14,010 bases of DNA from CAUSWF01 sp963535465 (GTDB lineage Bacteria; Bacillota_I; Bacilli_A; RF39; UBA660), in assembly GCA_963535465.1 (NCBI GenBank), contig CAUSWF010000016.1, positions 1 to 14,010 on the forward strand, read 5' to 3'. The position numbers and the translations under genes are program-made. The notes beneath the pieces are model-generated. The model saw only the letters and a program-made list of their open reading frames with translations. It had not been told where the DNA came from and searched no databases. Position 1 is the stretch's first letter. Every line of letters starts with the position of its first letter. Shown one piece after another: positions 13,384 through 14,010 of the stretch.

Positions 13384-14010
13384 TTATATTTTTTCTTCTC
13401 CATAGAAGTGTATCTTTATCATGTAGCTTGCATTAGGATTTATACCTATACTTGTATCTTTATCTGGTGTTTCTTCTATCCATTTCCAGATTAATTCTAT
13501 TCTGTCTGTACTATTTGGATTAATTTCTAGATTTTGTAGATTAATATTTGTTATACTTTCCCAGTTTGAATAAACATATACATTATTTACTTTTACTTTA
13601 TATTTCATATTAATATTATATAAGTTTAGTTCTTGAAAGTTAAACTTATAAATCATCTTAACAGTTTGTTTATTTTTTACTTCAAATATATATGAATTTG
13701 ATGATTCTGGGGCAATAATATTTCTACCATTATAGTATGGATTTGAAAATACATCTAAAACTGAATCTTTTTTCCATATCAACTTAGAATCCTCTACATA
13801 AAGTTCTTTTTCAGGCTTTGGTGTAGGCGTTGGTTTGGAAGTTGGTTTTGGTGTTGGAGTAGGTGTTGGTTTATATGTTGGCTTTGGGCTTGGCTTTATT
13901 GTTGGCTTTGGTAAATTTGGTTTATTATTACCTGCTCCTTCATTAGATTTATTAGTATTATTGTTATTATTATTGTTATTATTATTGTTATTATTATTGT
14001 TATTATTATT
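13384..14010 (-). CDS. Surface protein with poly-Asn tract, Pro/Thr/Lys stalk and TasA-like domain (5' end outside window)
   Basis: The reading frame stays open to the right edge, so this is the last 208 residues of a longer protein. The TTG at 13782 (Leu77 of the visible part) would be a false start: it lacks a ribosome site and cuts off coding sequence upstream. Visible order: 18 consecutive Asn (1-18), a short polar linker, a stalk of alternating Pro, Thr and Lys (about 32-66), and a beta-rich C-terminal domain (about 77-208) with IIAPESSNSYIFEVKN, NINMKYKVKVN, LIWKWIEE and ASYMIKIHFYGE segments. These resemble the TasA-like exported domains of Firmicutes and share the WKW motif with the next gene. 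No LPxTG is present at the C-terminus, so wall anchoring must involve the unseen part. First visible gene of the three-gene operon. Confidence 0.7.
   Translation of the reverse strand, partial: NNNNNNNNNNNNNNNNNNTNKSNEGAGNNKPNLPKPTIKPSPKPTYKPTPTPTPKPTSKPTPTPKPEKELYVEDSKLIWKKDSVLDVFSNPYYNGRNIIAPESSNSYIFEVKNKQTVKMIYKFNFQELNLYNINMKYKVKVNNVYVYSNWESITNINLQNLEINPNSTDRIELIWKWIEETPDKDTSIGINPNASYMIKIHFYGEEKI
13813..13920 (-). repeat. Pro-Thr/Pro-Lys stalk repeat
   Basis: A degenerate 6-nt period (CCA plus ACA, ACT or AAG-type codons) encodes a Pro at nearly every second residue, giving PTP, PKP and PTPTPT units. Such stalks typically extend a domain through the wall or away from the surface. Confidence 0.8.
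13957..14010 (-). repeat. Trinucleotide AAT/AAC tract encoding poly-asparagine
   Basis: Eighteen consecutive Asn codons, mostly AAT with an AAC every third or fourth codon, run to the window edge. The regular AAC interruptions make a 9-12-nt higher-order period. The true length is unknown because the tract is cut. Confidence 0.9.

Noticed and set aside
13384..13782. A complete 132-aa gene starting at TTG 13782
   Set aside because: There is no ribosome site before it and the same frame remains open to the window edge with protein-like composition; it is treated as an internal Leu codon.

Overview
The window is a compact, very AT-rich stretch of a low-GC Gram-positive genome. Strong AGGAGG-type Shine-Dalgarno sites, TTGACA/TATAAT-type promoters, a CIRCE heat-shock operator, a phosphoketolase and TasA/camelysin-like secreted proteins together point to Bacilli, perhaps one of the small-genome, uncultured, gut-associated lineages near Erysipelotrichales/RF39; the lineage is an inference. 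Trp is read from TGG, and two genes end in TGA, so the genetic code is the standard bacterial one and not the Mycoplasma code. No rRNA, tRNA, CRISPR array, transposon or phage gene was recognised. Only one gene lies on the + strand.

Layout from the left edge. Positions 59-3158 (-) hold an envelope-type group read from right to left: a membrane-anchored zinc metallopeptidase, a Nudix hydrolase, UDP-glucose 4-epimerase (galE), and then, from its own promoter, a membrane-anchored glucosaminidase-type wall hydrolase. The first three are joined by an ATGA and a TAATG overlap. Positions 3226-4206 (-) are a small transcription unit with its own promoter and terminator: a DUF1292 protein and an acidic, repeat-containing protein of unknown role. 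Positions 4206-6152 (-) form a second unit: a single-pass membrane protein, a small acidic protein and a cysteine desulfurase-like PLP enzyme. Positions 6153-8548 (-) hold a phosphoketolase gene (xfp) with a 14-bp palindrome in its promoter region. Positions 8588-10168 (+) hold a lone transglutaminase-like protein with a Lys/Glu tail. Positions 10156-12101 (-) hold htpG (Hsp90) under a promoter overlapped by CIRCE. Positions 12112-14010 (-) hold three consecutive secreted or surface proteins related to TasA/camelysin (SipW-type substrates); the first is cut by the window edge and carries a poly-Asn tract and a Pro/Thr/Lys stalk.

How they fit together. Much of the window concerns the cell surface: wall hydrolase, extracellular protease, sugar-nucleotide supply and TasA-like proteins. 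Phosphoketolase supplies acetyl phosphate from sugar phosphates, and HtpG is a stress chaperone. Two architectural habits recur. Promoters sit so close to start codons that predicted 5' leaders are only about 10-30 nt. Seven stop codons lie inside or touch the hairpin of an intrinsic terminator or terminator-like stem-loop. The items most worth following up are the TasA-like operon, the CIRCE-controlled htpG, the cytosolic transglutaminase-like protein, and the desulfurase with altered active-site positions.
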